NCBI RefSeq assembly: GCF_001310955.1
Contig: NZ_BAZX01000028.1
Coordinates: forward strand, 1-58,604
DNA: 58,604 nt
Direction of reading: 5' to 3'
DNA from: Marinifilum fragile JCM 15579
GTDB taxonomy: Bacteria; Bacteroidota; Bacteroidia; Bacteroidales; Marinifilaceae
Shown here piece after piece: positions 7,063-16,122 of the stretch; the first letter of the stretch is position 1; every line of letters starts with the position of its first letter. The notes below the pieces were generated by a model. The model was not told the DNA's origin, did no database searches, and saw only the letters and a list, made by a program, of their open reading frames with translations. Made by a program: the position numbers and the translations under genes.

Positions 7063-8084
7063 CTAGAAAAGTAATTCAGGATCGTTAAAATTGTTTTTCC
7101 CAAGATGCGAATAAGCTAATGGAGTAACTTCTCTTCCTCTAGGAGTTCGCTTAATAAATCCTTCTTTAATCAAGAATGTTCATAAACCTCTTCAATTGTT
7201 CCACTATCCTCTCCAACTGCTGTCGCAATTGTTGAAATTCCAACCGGTCCTCCACTAAATTTATCAATAAGCGTATTTAGAATTCTATTATCCATCTCAT
7301 CTAAACCATGCTTATCAATGTTTAAAGCTTCTAATGAAAATTTGGTAATTTCTATGTCTATAGATCCATTTCCTTTTACCTGTGCAAAATCTCTTACTCT
7401 ACGTAAAAGTGCATTTACAATACGGGGCGTTCCTCTACTTCTTGACGCAATTTCTCCAGCTGCTTCATGTGTTATCTCAACATCCAGAATACTTGCGCTA
7501 CGTTCTACTATTTTTGATAAAACAGGTAGGTCGTAATATTCAAGATGACAATTGATACCAAATCGGGCTCTTAAAGGTGAAGTTAATAATCCGGAACGGG
7601 TAGTTGCACCAATTAAGGTAAAAGGATTTAATTCCAATTGAATTGATCGTGCTGCAGGCCCTTTATCAATCATGATATCTATTTTGAAATCCTCCATTGC
7701 GGAATATAGATACTCCTCAACAATTGGACTTAACCTATGAATCTCATCAATAAATAAAACATCATTGGGTTCCAAGTTGGTTAATAATCCAGCAAGATCA
7801 CCTGGTTTATCAAGTACTGGCCCTGAAGTAACTTTTAATCCAACGCCCAATTCGTTGGCAAGAATATTTGATAAAGTTGTTTTTCCTAGCCCAGGAGGTC
7901 CATGAAGCAAAACATGATCTAAAGCTTCCTCGCGCATTTTTGCAGCTGCAACAAATACATTTAGATTCTCAACAATTTTCTTTTGCCCACGGAAATCTGA
8001 AAACTGAAGTGGTCTTAGTTTATTATCTAATTCTTTTTCTTTATCCGAAAAATTATGACTTCGTATGTCCAGGTTATCATCCAT
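7063..8084 (-). CDS. ruvB: Holliday junction branch-migration helicase RuvB (apparent 1-nt frameshift)
   Basis: AAA+ motor of the RuvABC resolvasome. Present in frame from 8084: Walker [10 protein letters not shown], Walker B FIDEIHRL, sensor 1 GATTRSG, arginine-finger region PLRARFG, and the winged helix. After [11 protein letters not shown] the frame is lost and a stop follows two residues later (7170). Reading on in another frame restores the typical RuvB C-terminus: [19 protein letters not shown], then [18 protein letters not shown], ending at TAG 7063-7065. One C (plus-strand G at 7178/7179) is missing where CCA for Pro is expected; adding it back gives a normal 340-residue protein. A sequencing or assembly error is more likely than real loss, but a true frameshift cannot be excluded. 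Confidence 0.93.
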
Positions 8085-8184
8085 GCGACAAAAATAATCT
8101 GAAAATCTTTAATTCGAGTAGAAAACTTTACTCAAATGCAAACAATGCTTGTTAGAAACTTTTGAAAATATCCAGAATTGGTAC

Positions 8185-8568
8185 TTATAAACCTAGATTT
8201 GTTAAAACCTTAAATAAATGGTCTACATCGAATGGTTTTGACAAATGGGCATCCATACCATTCTCTAAACATTTTTCTTCGTTAGCGACCATTATATCGG
8301 CTGTAAGAGCAATAATTGGAACGTGTCCTTGACCATTTTCAATTCCCCTTATGATTTTCGTGGCTTCTAATCCGTCCATTTCTGGCATCATGACATCCAT
8401 CAGAATAAAATCATAGTTTCCCTCTTTGTACATATCGACAGCTTCCAAACCATTATTAGCAACATCGATTAAATAACCATATCGCTTTAAAGTAAATTTA
8501 ACTACAGTTTGATTCAATTTGTTGTCTTCAACAAGAAGTATCGAATAATTTTTACTTTCCCAACTCAT
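8185..8568 (-). CDS. Stand-alone CheY-like response regulator receiver
   Basis: 127 residues, a single receiver domain and no output domain. The acidic pocket (VEDN at about 13-16), phospho-acceptor Asp58 in LMDVMMPEMDG, the conserved Thr/Ser in ALTAD, and Lys in LSKPF are all present. Such one-domain receivers work as phosphorelay intermediates or by protein contact. It lies 100 nt upstream of ruvB on the same strand and about 1.5 kb from the receiver-less histidine kinase at 5806; a functional pairing is plausible but not shown. The sequence resembles receivers usually fused to hybrid kinases, which fits a split hybrid. Confidence 0.88.
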   Translation of the reverse strand: MSWESKNYSILLVEDNKLNQTVVKFTLKRYGYLIDVANNGLEAVDMYKEGNYDFILMDVMMPEMDGLEATKIIRGIENGQGHVPIIALTADIMVANEEKCLENGMDAHLSKPFDVDHLFKVLTNLGL

Positions 8569-9319
8569 TCTCTTCAGTGTGGATTTTCTATAGTCTGCAA
8601 GATAACAAAATCATTGAAATAATTAAGTAAACATACCTAACAATTCACAGTTGAATTTTATTCCTGAATTTAGACCTTATTACAATTATCAACACTCATA
8701 TTATTAATATTAATTTTTTTAAAATTTCTAAAAAATAAGATGATTATTATATCCTGTTAATAATGTTGGTAAGAGAGCATGAATTTTGTTGTTTTTTTAG
8801 TAGAAAAAAGTCTAATAACACGATATGAACAGGTGTTGTTAATATAGGAATTCTGTAAATCAATAGGATGCATACTTTATAAACTTCTTGTTAATAACTT
8901 TAGTTTTTGATAATTTAATCCTGTTCGGATATTAACAGCTTGTTGAAAACTGGTTGAAACCTTTAATAACACTGGTAAAAAATAAAATTGGTGGCTGAGA
9001 AATATTTTTCTATACAGATATAATCTTGTTAGTTCCAAAGAATACTTTGTAAATTTTAATAAGGAAAAATCAACAGTATGTTAACTGAATGTGAACAAAT
9101 CTGTTCATAAACGAAAAGACTATAGCTAAATTATTCTTTTATAGATAGATGTGTTTCAACAATTAATTTAATAAATGACTTTAGATAAAATGTGGGGTTT
9201 TGAACTTGGAAAATTGGACATTTTGAAAACAACTCATATAATTTACTTAGTTTTGTACTCCAAAATTAACTTGAACAAAAACCACATAAAGGCATAATGT
9301 CTTTAATAATTTTAATAAG
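8569..9319. other. 750-nt divergent intergenic region with repeated TGTTAATA motifs
   Basis: No credible gene. TGTTAATAA occurs at 8755-8763 and 8889-8897, TGTTAATAT at 8837-8845, and its reverse complement TATTAACA at 8930-8937, followed by CTTGTTGAAAACTGGTTGAAAC. The TGTTGAAAAC string resembles a degenerate DnaA box. Genes diverge from here. It could be a replication-linked or large regulatory region; nothing decisive is visible. The rpiB promoter lies at the right end. Confidence 0.45.
9222..9255 (+). promoter_or_regulatory. Bacteroidota-type promoter of rpiB
   Basis: TTTG at 9222-9225 (-33 element) and TAGTTTTG at 9248-9255 (TAnnTTTG -7 element), 22 nt apart, slightly longer than usual. 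The -7 element is 64 nt upstream of the rpiB start. Confidence 0.6.
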
Positions 9320-9757
9320 ATGAAAAAACTAAGAATTGCATTAGCTGCTGATCATGCAGGATTTCAGTTTAAAAATGAATTGGCTGAAATTTTGAAGGCA
9401 GAAGGATATGAAGTAAAAGATTTTGGTACTAATTCTGAAGAAAGTATGGATTATCCTGATACAGCTCATCCATTAGCTGAAGCTGTTGAAGCAGGTGAGT
9501 TTGATTTTGGTTTTACTCTATGTGGAAGTGGAAATGGTATTACCATGACTGCTAACAAGCACCAAAAAATTCGTGCAGCTTTGTGTTGGACCGCAGAAAT
9601 TGCAGGTTTAGCAAGATCGCATAATGATGCAAATGTGTGTGGTATTCCTGCTAGATTTATTTCATTTGAAGAAGTGAAAGAGATTGCTAAAACCTTTCTA
9701 AATACTGAATTTGAAGGAGGCAGACATCAGAAGCGAATTGACAAGATTCCTTTGTAA
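9320..9757 (+). CDS. rpiB: Ribose-5-phosphate isomerase B
   Basis: 145 residues, the normal length. RpiB interconverts ribose 5-phosphate and ribulose 5-phosphate in the non-oxidative pentose phosphate pathway. The family signatures are visible: N-terminal IALAADHAGF, the DFGTNSEESMDYPD segment, the LCGSGNGITMTANK loop that holds the phosphate/anion site, the catalytic Cys region AALCW, and SHNDANVCGIPARF. The conserved C-terminal GGRHQKRIDKI is intact. It appears to be a single-gene unit with its own TTTG/TAnnTTTG promoter; an Rrf2 regulator follows 132 nt downstream on the same strand. Confidence 0.96.
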   Translation: MKKLRIALAADHAGFQFKNELAEILKAEGYEVKDFGTNSEESMDYPDTAHPLAEAVEAGEFDFGFTLCGSGNGITMTANKHQKIRAALCWTAEIAGLARSHNDANVCGIPARFISFEEVKEIAKTFLNTEFEGGRHQKRIDKIPL

Positions 9758-9838
9758 ACTTAGGCTTCTTGAATAATAAGAATCATAATAAATAAGGAAT
9801 TAAAGAATTAAAGATGCGTAATTAGTTGTAATTATTGT

Positions 9839-9846
9839 TATCTTTG
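9839..9846 (+). promoter_or_regulatory. Possible -7 element of the Rrf2 gene
   Basis: TATCTTTG matches TAnnTTTG and lies 43 nt before the start codon. No well-spaced TTTG is seen upstream, so the call is tentative. Confidence 0.4.
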
Positions 9847-9889
9847 ACCTGATTGTTAGATAAATGTGGAGTAAAAATAAAAATTAAAG

Positions 9890-10333
9890 ATGTTATCGAA
9901 TACTTGTAAATATGCAATTCGCTCAGTAATTTATTTGTCGATAAATGCAAAAGAAGGCAAAAAAATAGGAATAAAGAAGATATCAGAGGAGCTGGAAATT
10001 CCAACACCATTTTTGGGAAAAATTTTACAAAGCCTTGCAAGACAAAAGTTACTTACATCAACAAAAGGGCCTCATGGTGGATTTGGAATGGGTAAGGATC
10101 CTAGTGAAATCACCTTGATGAATATTGTTGAAATAGTGGATGGATTGGATATGTTTGAAAATTGTTTAATTGGAATTCGTCCATGTAAGTCTGATGATAA
10201 AGCACAAGCAGCTTGTCCTGTTCACAATCAGTTTGGACATATTAGAAAACAGATTTACGATTTGTTTAAAGGAAAAACAATAGGTCAGTTGATTACCGAA
10301 ATGGAAAATGCGAATGAGTATATTACTCTATAA
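9890..10333 (+). CDS. Rrf2/IscR-family transcriptional regulator, probably iron-sulfur binding
   Basis: 147 residues. The N-terminal winged helix (MLSNTCKYAIRSVIYLS, then ISEELEIPTPFLGKILQSL, then the wing TKGPHGGFGMGKD) is typical for Rrf2. Three cysteines, Cys92, Cys99 and Cys109, sit in the loop where IscR, NsrR and RsrR bind an Fe-S cluster, spaced C-x6-C-x9-C. This suggests a sensor of iron-sulfur status, nitric oxide or redox state. No isc/suf gene is nearby, so the target is unknown. Its 3' end overlaps the convergent VanZ-like gene by 6 nt and no terminator separates them. Confidence 0.9.
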   Translation: MLSNTCKYAIRSVIYLSINAKEGKKIGIKKISEELEIPTPFLGKILQSLARQKLLTSTKGPHGGFGMGKDPSEITLMNIVEIVDGLDMFENCLIGIRPCKSDDKAQAACPVHNQFGHIRKQIYDLFKGKTIGQLITEMENANEYITL

Positions 10334-10768
10334 GATTTTCTTTAGAAAAGATATTTCACTAAAGGGCTTGCGATTCAATAGTAAGTCCTTTTGTTTTTTT
10401 ATCCAAGGATAAAGTAAAATAGCAACAATTGCCCCAAGAATATCTGCCGCTAAATCCATATAATCACCACTACGATTTATAAAGTAATTTTGCTGTAAAT
10501 ATTCTATTGCACCACCATAGACAGCAACCAAAAATACTATAATCAGAATTATTAGAGATTTTTTCAGTTTGGTTTGAAAACTTAACTCTGCCATCAAAAA
10601 AATTCCCATAATAAAGAACATTCCAAAGTGAACAAGCTTGTCGAAATGGGGAATATGAATGGCAGATGTTTTAGGTAAATCATTGCCTGGAATAGAACAC
10701 AAAATAAATATAATTATTGCCCAAATAATATTTCGCCAGAACAATTTTCTCTTCATAAATTTATGCAT
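10328..10768 (-). CDS. VanZ-like family membrane protein
   Basis: 146 residues with four predicted membrane helices. The layout fits the VanZ-like family: first helix then a short loop with IPGNDLP, a conserved HFDKLVHFGMFFIMG segment at the start of helix 2, and GGAIEYLQQ...NRSGDYMDLAADILG before the last helix. VanZ gives low-level teicoplanin resistance in enterococci, but most homologues have no known role. An upstream ATG (10768) precedes a second Met at residue 5; either is possible. Confidence 0.85.
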   Translation of the reverse strand: MHKFMKRKLFWRNIIWAIIIFILCSIPGNDLPKTSAIHIPHFDKLVHFGMFFIMGIFLMAELSFQTKLKKSLIILIIVFLVAVYGGAIEYLQQNYFINRSGDYMDLAADILGAIVAILLYPWIKKQKDLLLNRKPFSEISFLKKIL

Positions 10769-10919
10769 ATCGATAATAGTTGCTCAAAGTTAGCAAGCTA
10801 TTTTTAGTTTTCAAGTTTATGGTATAAATATGTTTGAATCAATACGCTATTGATCTATTTAGCAGAATTTCGTAATTTGAATATTATTTGAAATTTTGTT
10901 AAACTGAATTCTGTATGTT

Positions 10920-13900
10920 ATGACTATGATGGCTACTGAAATGATGGAGGTTTTGTGTTCTGAAAACATTAAAACATGGTTTGATTTAGGATTGTTTATA
11001 GATAGATTTAAGGAAAACAAACCCATTCCAGCTGTTGAGTTTAACCAAAGTTTTGAAGCTTTTAAATCTGAAATTTATAAAAAGGGAATTGCTTTTTCTA
11101 CTTTCTACTATTCAATTGATGGAGTTAGTATAGAGGTTGAGAAATATGCAAAAACCTTTCGATACAATTTTGGAGATGATATTGCAATACATTATATAGC
11201 TGGTAAATTTCATTCCGAGGCTTCTAAAATTATCGATCCAAGAACAAAAACCTGCACTATTGAAGAAATGCAGGGATTTGATGATTGGACACTGTATAAA
11301 GATTTCTACTTTACCAAACTGGAACGTGGAAGCAAGGAATACAATGCTTTGATTATACAATTTTGGAAACAAACTCTTTCTATCTGTGAAAAATTAGGTT
11401 CGTATATCGAGAATAATAATATTGGCTTGTTATACCTCATTAATTTGTGTTCAAATCCAGGAAATGTAGCTGCTGCTTTGGCTACAGTTTTGGTTTCAGA
11501 ATATATGGGTATTCCTGTAATCAATAACAATCATGATTTTTATTGGGAAGGGGGAAATTCTGAAATCACCAAAGAGGTAAAAGGATTGAAAAAAGGTCCG
11601 CGTGATTTCTTTTTTCTGAACTCACATTTGGGTGAATTTTTTTCACAATTAGAGGTACTATATCCATGGGAATCTCGTTCTTGGATGAATGTAAATATTA
11701 ACAAAGAACAATGCGATTATCTGATACATTATAAAGGACACAACCCTGCAAATGTGACTGAAATTGGAACTGCAGTAGATAGTGTAGAATATAATAACAT
11801 TAGTAAAAGAAGAAGGATTGAATCTCTTTTTCAAATGGAAAAGATGTTGAGTCGTTATCACAAAAAAGCACTTGTTAGTTATTCGGTAAGAGATGTATTG
11901 GAATATAAATTGGTGAATAGAAAGGACCCGGAACCCATTTATATTGGTTACAAAACAAAAGCAATGCACAAGTTTTTGTCTGAGAATATTATTTTTCTGC
12001 AACCAACCAGAATAATTTCAAGAAAAAGGATTGAATTGGGATTTGACCTTGTGGGTAAGATGTTGCATGTTGAGAGTTTAAAAAAGAAAATTAGAGAATC
12101 GAAAGATTTAAAAATTACCATATTAATTACAGGACCAATTCCATTGGGGCAATATGCTTATTTTCAAAAATTGTTAAAAAGATTTCAGGAGCTTTTAGAG
12201 AAAATAGATCTCGAATTTAGAAAGAGAGTTTATTTGGGATTTTTATTTAGTGAGATGGATAAAAAAAGGTTTAGGAATCACTTCGAAAACCCTATTGGTA
12301 TTCCTGAATTGTATAGCATTTCTTCTTTAATATTATTGCCATCTAAAACGGAGGGCAGAGGCTTGCCTATCATAGAAGCAGCAGCTGCTGGGGTACCTAT
12401 TTTTTGCCGAAGATACCAACCAGAAAATGTATATGCAGAAGTTATTGGAGAACATTTACCAGAGAAGGATAGATTAAAAGTAATTGAATTTACAGGCAGA
12501 AGAATACACGATTCACATGTGAATGAAACCATAGAAAAGGTATTCTTTCCTCACATTCATCACCGAAGTGTGAGTCATAATAAAAAAGTGATAGAAAAGC
12601 GTTACAGCATTAACTCTTTAAACTTGGGCATAGAAGAAATTGTAAGGAAACTCTTTTTGCAGTTACAATCAAATAAAGAAATCTTAAACGAAGTTGGTCA
12701 ATTATACAAGTACTACAAGTCAAAAGTAAAGTTTACAAACAATGATGTAAAAGCCTTGTTGAATACTGAGAATAGACATTATTTACCAGGATATGGTAGA
12801 TTGGGTTTTATGCTTTATTTAAAATCATTAATTGATCCGAGTTCGTTTAGAATGGAAGAGCAAGAAATTAGAGGAGGTACCTTTTATTTTGCAAAACGAC
12901 AAATTGAAGATCATCCAGATTCAGAGAATTTAGACTTGGAACAGATTCATAATTTTTACAATTCAATTGACAATCTTTTTGCAGTTCGAAATGGTGAAAT
13001 TTCAATAAGACACGATCATTCTTTTACCTATCGACATAGAAATAAAAACCATTATCTGTTTCATTATTTTACTCATCAAGAATTATCGGGTATGGTAAAT
13101 CTTCTTAAATCGAAATATTTACCTCTCGGTATTGGCAGAAAAGTAAGTGGTGCATCAAGGTTTTTTATAGATAAAAATTTGGCTCTTTCTCAATTAACTT
13201 CTTCTTCTATAATTTCTATTGATGATAGAAATTTCCTTTTCAAGAAGATGAAACAGAATATTCCACTGGCATATTTTCCGGGTAAGTATGTGAAATATGA
13301 GCTTGAATATTTTGTGCTGAATTCTATTAAAAGTCGATTGGGTATGGATATGCATGATCCGATTACGGAAGAAATTTTAAAGGAAAAAAATATTGAAAAG
13401 GTGTATGTATTTGCTCCGGAAGAAGCATTAACCAATTGGACAACTGCTAGTGATATTTGTGAATTTATTGAGAGTGGTTCTGATCTGGAATTGAAACTTT
13501 TGTATGATAAAAAAATTCTGCAAGTGGTTTCTATTGATTCCCTAACTGTGGGAATTCATATTCCGCAAATGGGAGAGAAGGCTTTATCGATTTTACGAAA
13601 AGTAATGGATAAGAATGGTTACTTAATATCGAACAGAAGAAATGCTGCTTTTATGACCGATATATTGAATCTGGATAGATTTCATATTGGAAAAGTAACA
13701 ACCGAATTGGCAGCAAATATAATGGGAATTCCAAATAATACTGGGTACATTCAGTTTGTTCCTGCAGGAGTTCGATCAACTTTGGCTTACCCAACTCCAG
13801 TGCAAACCGCTAAGGATTTTTCGGACCTATTGCATTCAGATTTATTTAAAGAATTAAGTGAAAAGCTTGGTGAACAAGAATTGCTGCAGTTGATAAAGAA

Positions 13901-15080
13901 TGATGCCCAAACCAAAGGATCTCCATTAAAATTGGTTTTGGAAAACATATCGAAGTCAAACAATCAAAAAAAGGAAGTTGAATATTCTAATGTTACCGGA
14001 ATATATGAAGATGGATATCCATGGAATGGAATTTTGGCCAGGGCAAACGTGCAAGATGATAATGAAAATTGGGAATTTACTGCAGTTAGTTCATTCCAGA
14101 CAAAAACGGTAACAAGCTTTGTAAAAGAGTTTGAAGAAACTAACAAATGCCAAGCTAAAATAGCGTGGAATGGTGGTTATATATTAAATCCTGAGTTGGT
14201 TGGTAAATTGGGTTTATCAGAATCCTATATTGGTTCTCCTTTAGGATTACTAATCTCAAACGGAAAGTGCTTAAGTACGCCTCTCTTTAATAAGCCGGCA
14301 TTGTTAATTTATCAATCAGGTAAGCTTGACATAGAAAGAGTAAATTGTAAAAGCGGTATTCGAATCAAAACGAGTGATGTCGAATTGAAATTTGATCCCA
14401 AAAATTACAATCACTTTCAAGTTGGAAAATGTGCTTACTTTGATTTGATGTACGATGAAGAAATGATTCCATCCAAGGATTGTATCGTATATCGATTGGC
14501 AGGTAATACCGTAAAAGAAATCATTTATAATGCTGACGAAGTGAAACAAATTCCTGTTGGATTAACTCTATGTATCCCATTATCACTAATGCAATCAGCA
14601 ATTGCAAGTGTTGGTGACGAGCTTGAAATTATTGTGAATGGTCTGGAGGATGTTTTACATGCTGTTGAAGCAGGTCCGATGTTGCTAAATAAAGGAAAGC
14701 AATGTATCGATATGGAAGTGGAAGGGTGGAAGAAACAGAATTCGATAAAAACACAGGCTGCCCGATTGGACTTTACAGATATGAGAGGTCCAAAAATTGC
14801 CATAGGTATAGATGAAAAGGGAAATTTATACGTTCTAACCATTAATGGTAGAATTCGTGAATCGGTTGGTGCTACTCATATTGATATGGCTAATATTCTG
14901 GAAAAGTATGGTATTCAAAAAGCAATGGGATTCGATCCAGGTGGAAGTTCGACTTTGGTTGTTAACGGAGAAACATTAAATATATCTCCATACAATTCGA
15001 ATTATGAACGAAATATCTTCTCTTTGCCACCAGAACCACGTGCGGTTTCCAATGCCGTGATAGGTTTTAAAAAAGAATAA
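10920..15080 (+). CDS. Giant fusion: GT4-like glycosyltransferase plus C-terminal phosphodiester glycosidase (NAGPA-type)
   Basis: 1386 residues. The N-terminal half looks like a group 1 glycosyltransferase: an N-terminal Rossmann-like part with NPGNVAAALATVLVSEYMGIP and NNNHDFYWEGG, and a C-terminal lobe with LLPSKTEGRGLPIIEAAAAGVP (about 480-500, split here across two blocks) typical of the nucleotide-sugar E-x7-E region. The middle (about 640-1010) I do not recognise. The last about 365 residues (1020-1386) match the NAGPA / DUF2233 phosphodiester glycosidase family: AWNGGYILN, VEAGPMLL, GFDPGGSSTLVVNG and the closing AVSNAVIGF. That family removes GlcNAc from a phosphodiester-linked sugar and is usually exported, yet no signal peptide is seen. 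The gene stands alone. A role in making or trimming phosphodiester-linked glycans is inferred. Confidence 0.8.
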   Translation: MTMMATEMMEVLCSENIKTWFDLGLFIDRFKENKPIPAVEFNQSFEAFKSEIYKKGIAFSTFYYSIDGVSIEVEKYAKTFRYNFGDDIAIHYIAGKFHSEASKIIDPRTKTCTIEEMQGFDDWTLYKDFYFTKLERGSKEYNALIIQFWKQTLSICEKLGSYIENNNIGLLYLINLCSNPGNVAAALATVLVSEYMGIPVINNNHDFYWEGGNSEITKEVKGLKKGPRDFFFLNSHLGEFFSQLEVLYPWESRSWMNVNINKEQCDYLIHYKGHNPANVTEIGTAVDSVEYNNISKRRRIESLFQMEKMLSRYHKKALVSYSVRDVLEYKLVNRKDPEPIYIGYKTKAMHKFLSENIIFLQPTRIISRKRIELGFDLVGKMLHVESLKKKIRESKDLKITILITGPIPLGQYAYFQKLLKRFQELLEKIDLEFRKRVYLGFLFSEMDKKRFRNHFENPIGIPELYSISSLILLPSKTEGRGLPIIEAAAAGVPIFCRRYQPENVYAEVIGEHLPEKDRLKVIEFTGRRIHDSHVNETIEKVFFPHIHHRSVSHNKKVIEKRYSINSLNLGIEEIVRKLFLQLQSNKEILNEVGQLYKYYKSKVKFTNNDVKALLNTENRHYLPGYGRLGFMLYLKSLIDPSSFRMEEQEIRGGTFYFAKRQIEDHPDSENLDLEQIHNFYNSIDNLFAVRNGEISIRHDHSFTYRHRNKNHYLFHYFTHQELSGMVNLLKSKYLPLGIGRKVSGASRFFIDKNLALSQLTSSSIISIDDRNFLFKKMKQNIPLAYFPGKYVKYELEYFVLNSIKSRLGMDMHDPITEEILKEKNIEKVYVFAPEEALTNWTTASDICEFIESGSDLELKLLYDKKILQVVSIDSLTVGIHIPQMGEKALSILRKVMDKNGYLISNRRNAAFMTDILNLDRFHIGKVTTELAANIMGIPNNTGYIQFVPAGVRSTLAYPTPVQTAKDFSDLLHSDLFKELSEKLGEQELLQLIKNDAQTKGSPLKLVLENISKSNNQKKEVEYSNVTGIYEDGYPWNGILARANVQDDNENWEFTAVSSFQTKTVTSFVKEFEETNKCQAKIAWNGGYILNPELVGKLGLSESYIGSPLGLLISNGKCLSTPLFNKPALLIYQSGKLDIERVNCKSGIRIKTSDVELKFDPKNYNHFQVGKCAYFDLMYDEEMIPSKDCIVYRLAGNTVKEIIYNADEVKQIPVGLTLCIPLSLMQSAIASVGDELEIIVNGLEDVLHAVEAGPMLLNKGKQCIDMEVEGWKKQNSIKTQAARLDFTDMRGPKIAIGIDEKGNLYVLTINGRIRESVGATHIDMANILEKYGIQKAMGFDPGGSSTLVVNGETLNISPYNSNYERNIFSLPPEPRAVSNAVIGFKKE

Positions 15081-15142
15081 TTTTAAAGTAAAGGCATTAA
15101 TGCATTCTCTATAATGCAAATTAAACTTAGTCTCATAAAACA

Positions 15143-15172
15143 AAAGCTCTGCAAACATGCAGAGCTTTCTAT
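15143..15172. terminator. Bidirectional terminator
   Basis: Perfect 10-bp stem AAAGCTCTGC / GCAGAGCTTT with 6-nt loop, between the convergent glycosyltransferase-fusion gene and the DUF2807 gene. Confidence 0.85.
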
Positions 15173-15222
15173 AATTGACACTTTATGGGATACTACTCTA
15201 TAAATTTCGTAAGTATTTAATT

Positions 15223-15942
15223 TTAGTATTTCTTCAAGCTTCCAAGGAATGAAATATCACTGGTTACCTTAGGATCTCCCTTATATTTTACCGAACCAAT
15301 TCCTGAGATACTAACTCTTAATTCATCTAAAACATATACTTTTCCGCTTCCAACACCACTAATATCTATTGTTCCTTTTAGCGCTTTCATATCAACTGCA
15401 TTTACACTACCTGCTCCCGAAATATCAATGTTAATTTCTTCTGATTTACCGGCAAGTTTAATTGTTGAAGCACCACTGTTGTCAATACTTAGACTGTTTG
15501 CAGTTAGTTCTAAATCTGCAGATGATGCACCATTAATTTCAATTTCCAACTCGTCAAATCTTAAAACCTGATCAGATTTTAATGAAATTGCACCATTTGC
15601 TTTTATCTCACTTAAATGTTTAAAACCAATGTACAGTTTTAATTCTGTTGATTTGTATATGCTTTTTTCAGTAGTGATATACAAAACATCACCTTTCATT
15701 TTACTGGTAATAACATCCAATAAATTTTCGTCGGCAACAACTTTTAAGCTGTAATCATCATCTTGCGATAAGTAAATTGTGAAAGCTCCATTTACCTTAA
15801 TGGTTTCAAAATTGCCAACTTCTCTCACTTCCGATTTTACATTACCATTTCCTTTAATACCATCGGCAAAAGTTGGTAAAGCAGTGGCAACACTAATTAA
15901 TAAAATTAAAATCGGTGAAATTATTTTTTTATATCCTTTCAT
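15223..15942 (-). CDS. Secreted DUF2807 (GIN-type head domain) protein
   Basis: 239 residues with a signal peptide (ILILLISVATALPTFA). The mature part is a right-handed beta-solenoid-like DUF2807 domain: it opens with GNGNVKSEVREVGNFETIKVNGAF, carries YSLKVVADENLLDVI, and continues in repeats around GASSADLELTA, SGASTIKLAG, SGAGSVNA and SGVGSGKVYV. The family is very common in Bacteroidota and has no firm biochemical role; it is named as a putative auto-transporter adhesin head. The perfect palindrome ATTAAAG-A-CTTTAAT at 15974-15988 upstream may be an operator. Confidence 0.87.
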   Translation of the reverse strand: MKGYKKIISPILILLISVATALPTFADGIKGNGNVKSEVREVGNFETIKVNGAFTIYLSQDDDYSLKVVADENLLDVITSKMKGDVLYITTEKSIYKSTELKLYIGFKHLSEIKANGAISLKSDQVLRFDELEIEINGASSADLELTANSLSIDNSGASTIKLAGKSEEINIDISGAGSVNAVDMKALKGTIDISGVGSGKVYVLDELRVSISGIGSVKYKGDPKVTSDISFLGSLKKY

Positions 15943-16122
15943 AGCTCAATGGGTTTATATTTTTGTTCTTTGTATTAAAGACTTTAATGTATTGCAAAGT
16001 GTTGCATGAAAATAAAACTCGTGCCACTTTGGTGTGATATAATACACGAAAGCTTGTCTAAATTAAAATCAAACATGGAAAATAAAAGAATTGCTTCTAC
16101 CTTGCAAGAAAATTGATTTTAT

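Noticed and set aside
9189..9296. 35-codon ORF starting ATGTGGGGTTTTGAA just before rpiB
   Set aside because: It covers the rpiB promoter, has no leader or domain features and no family; most likely chance.
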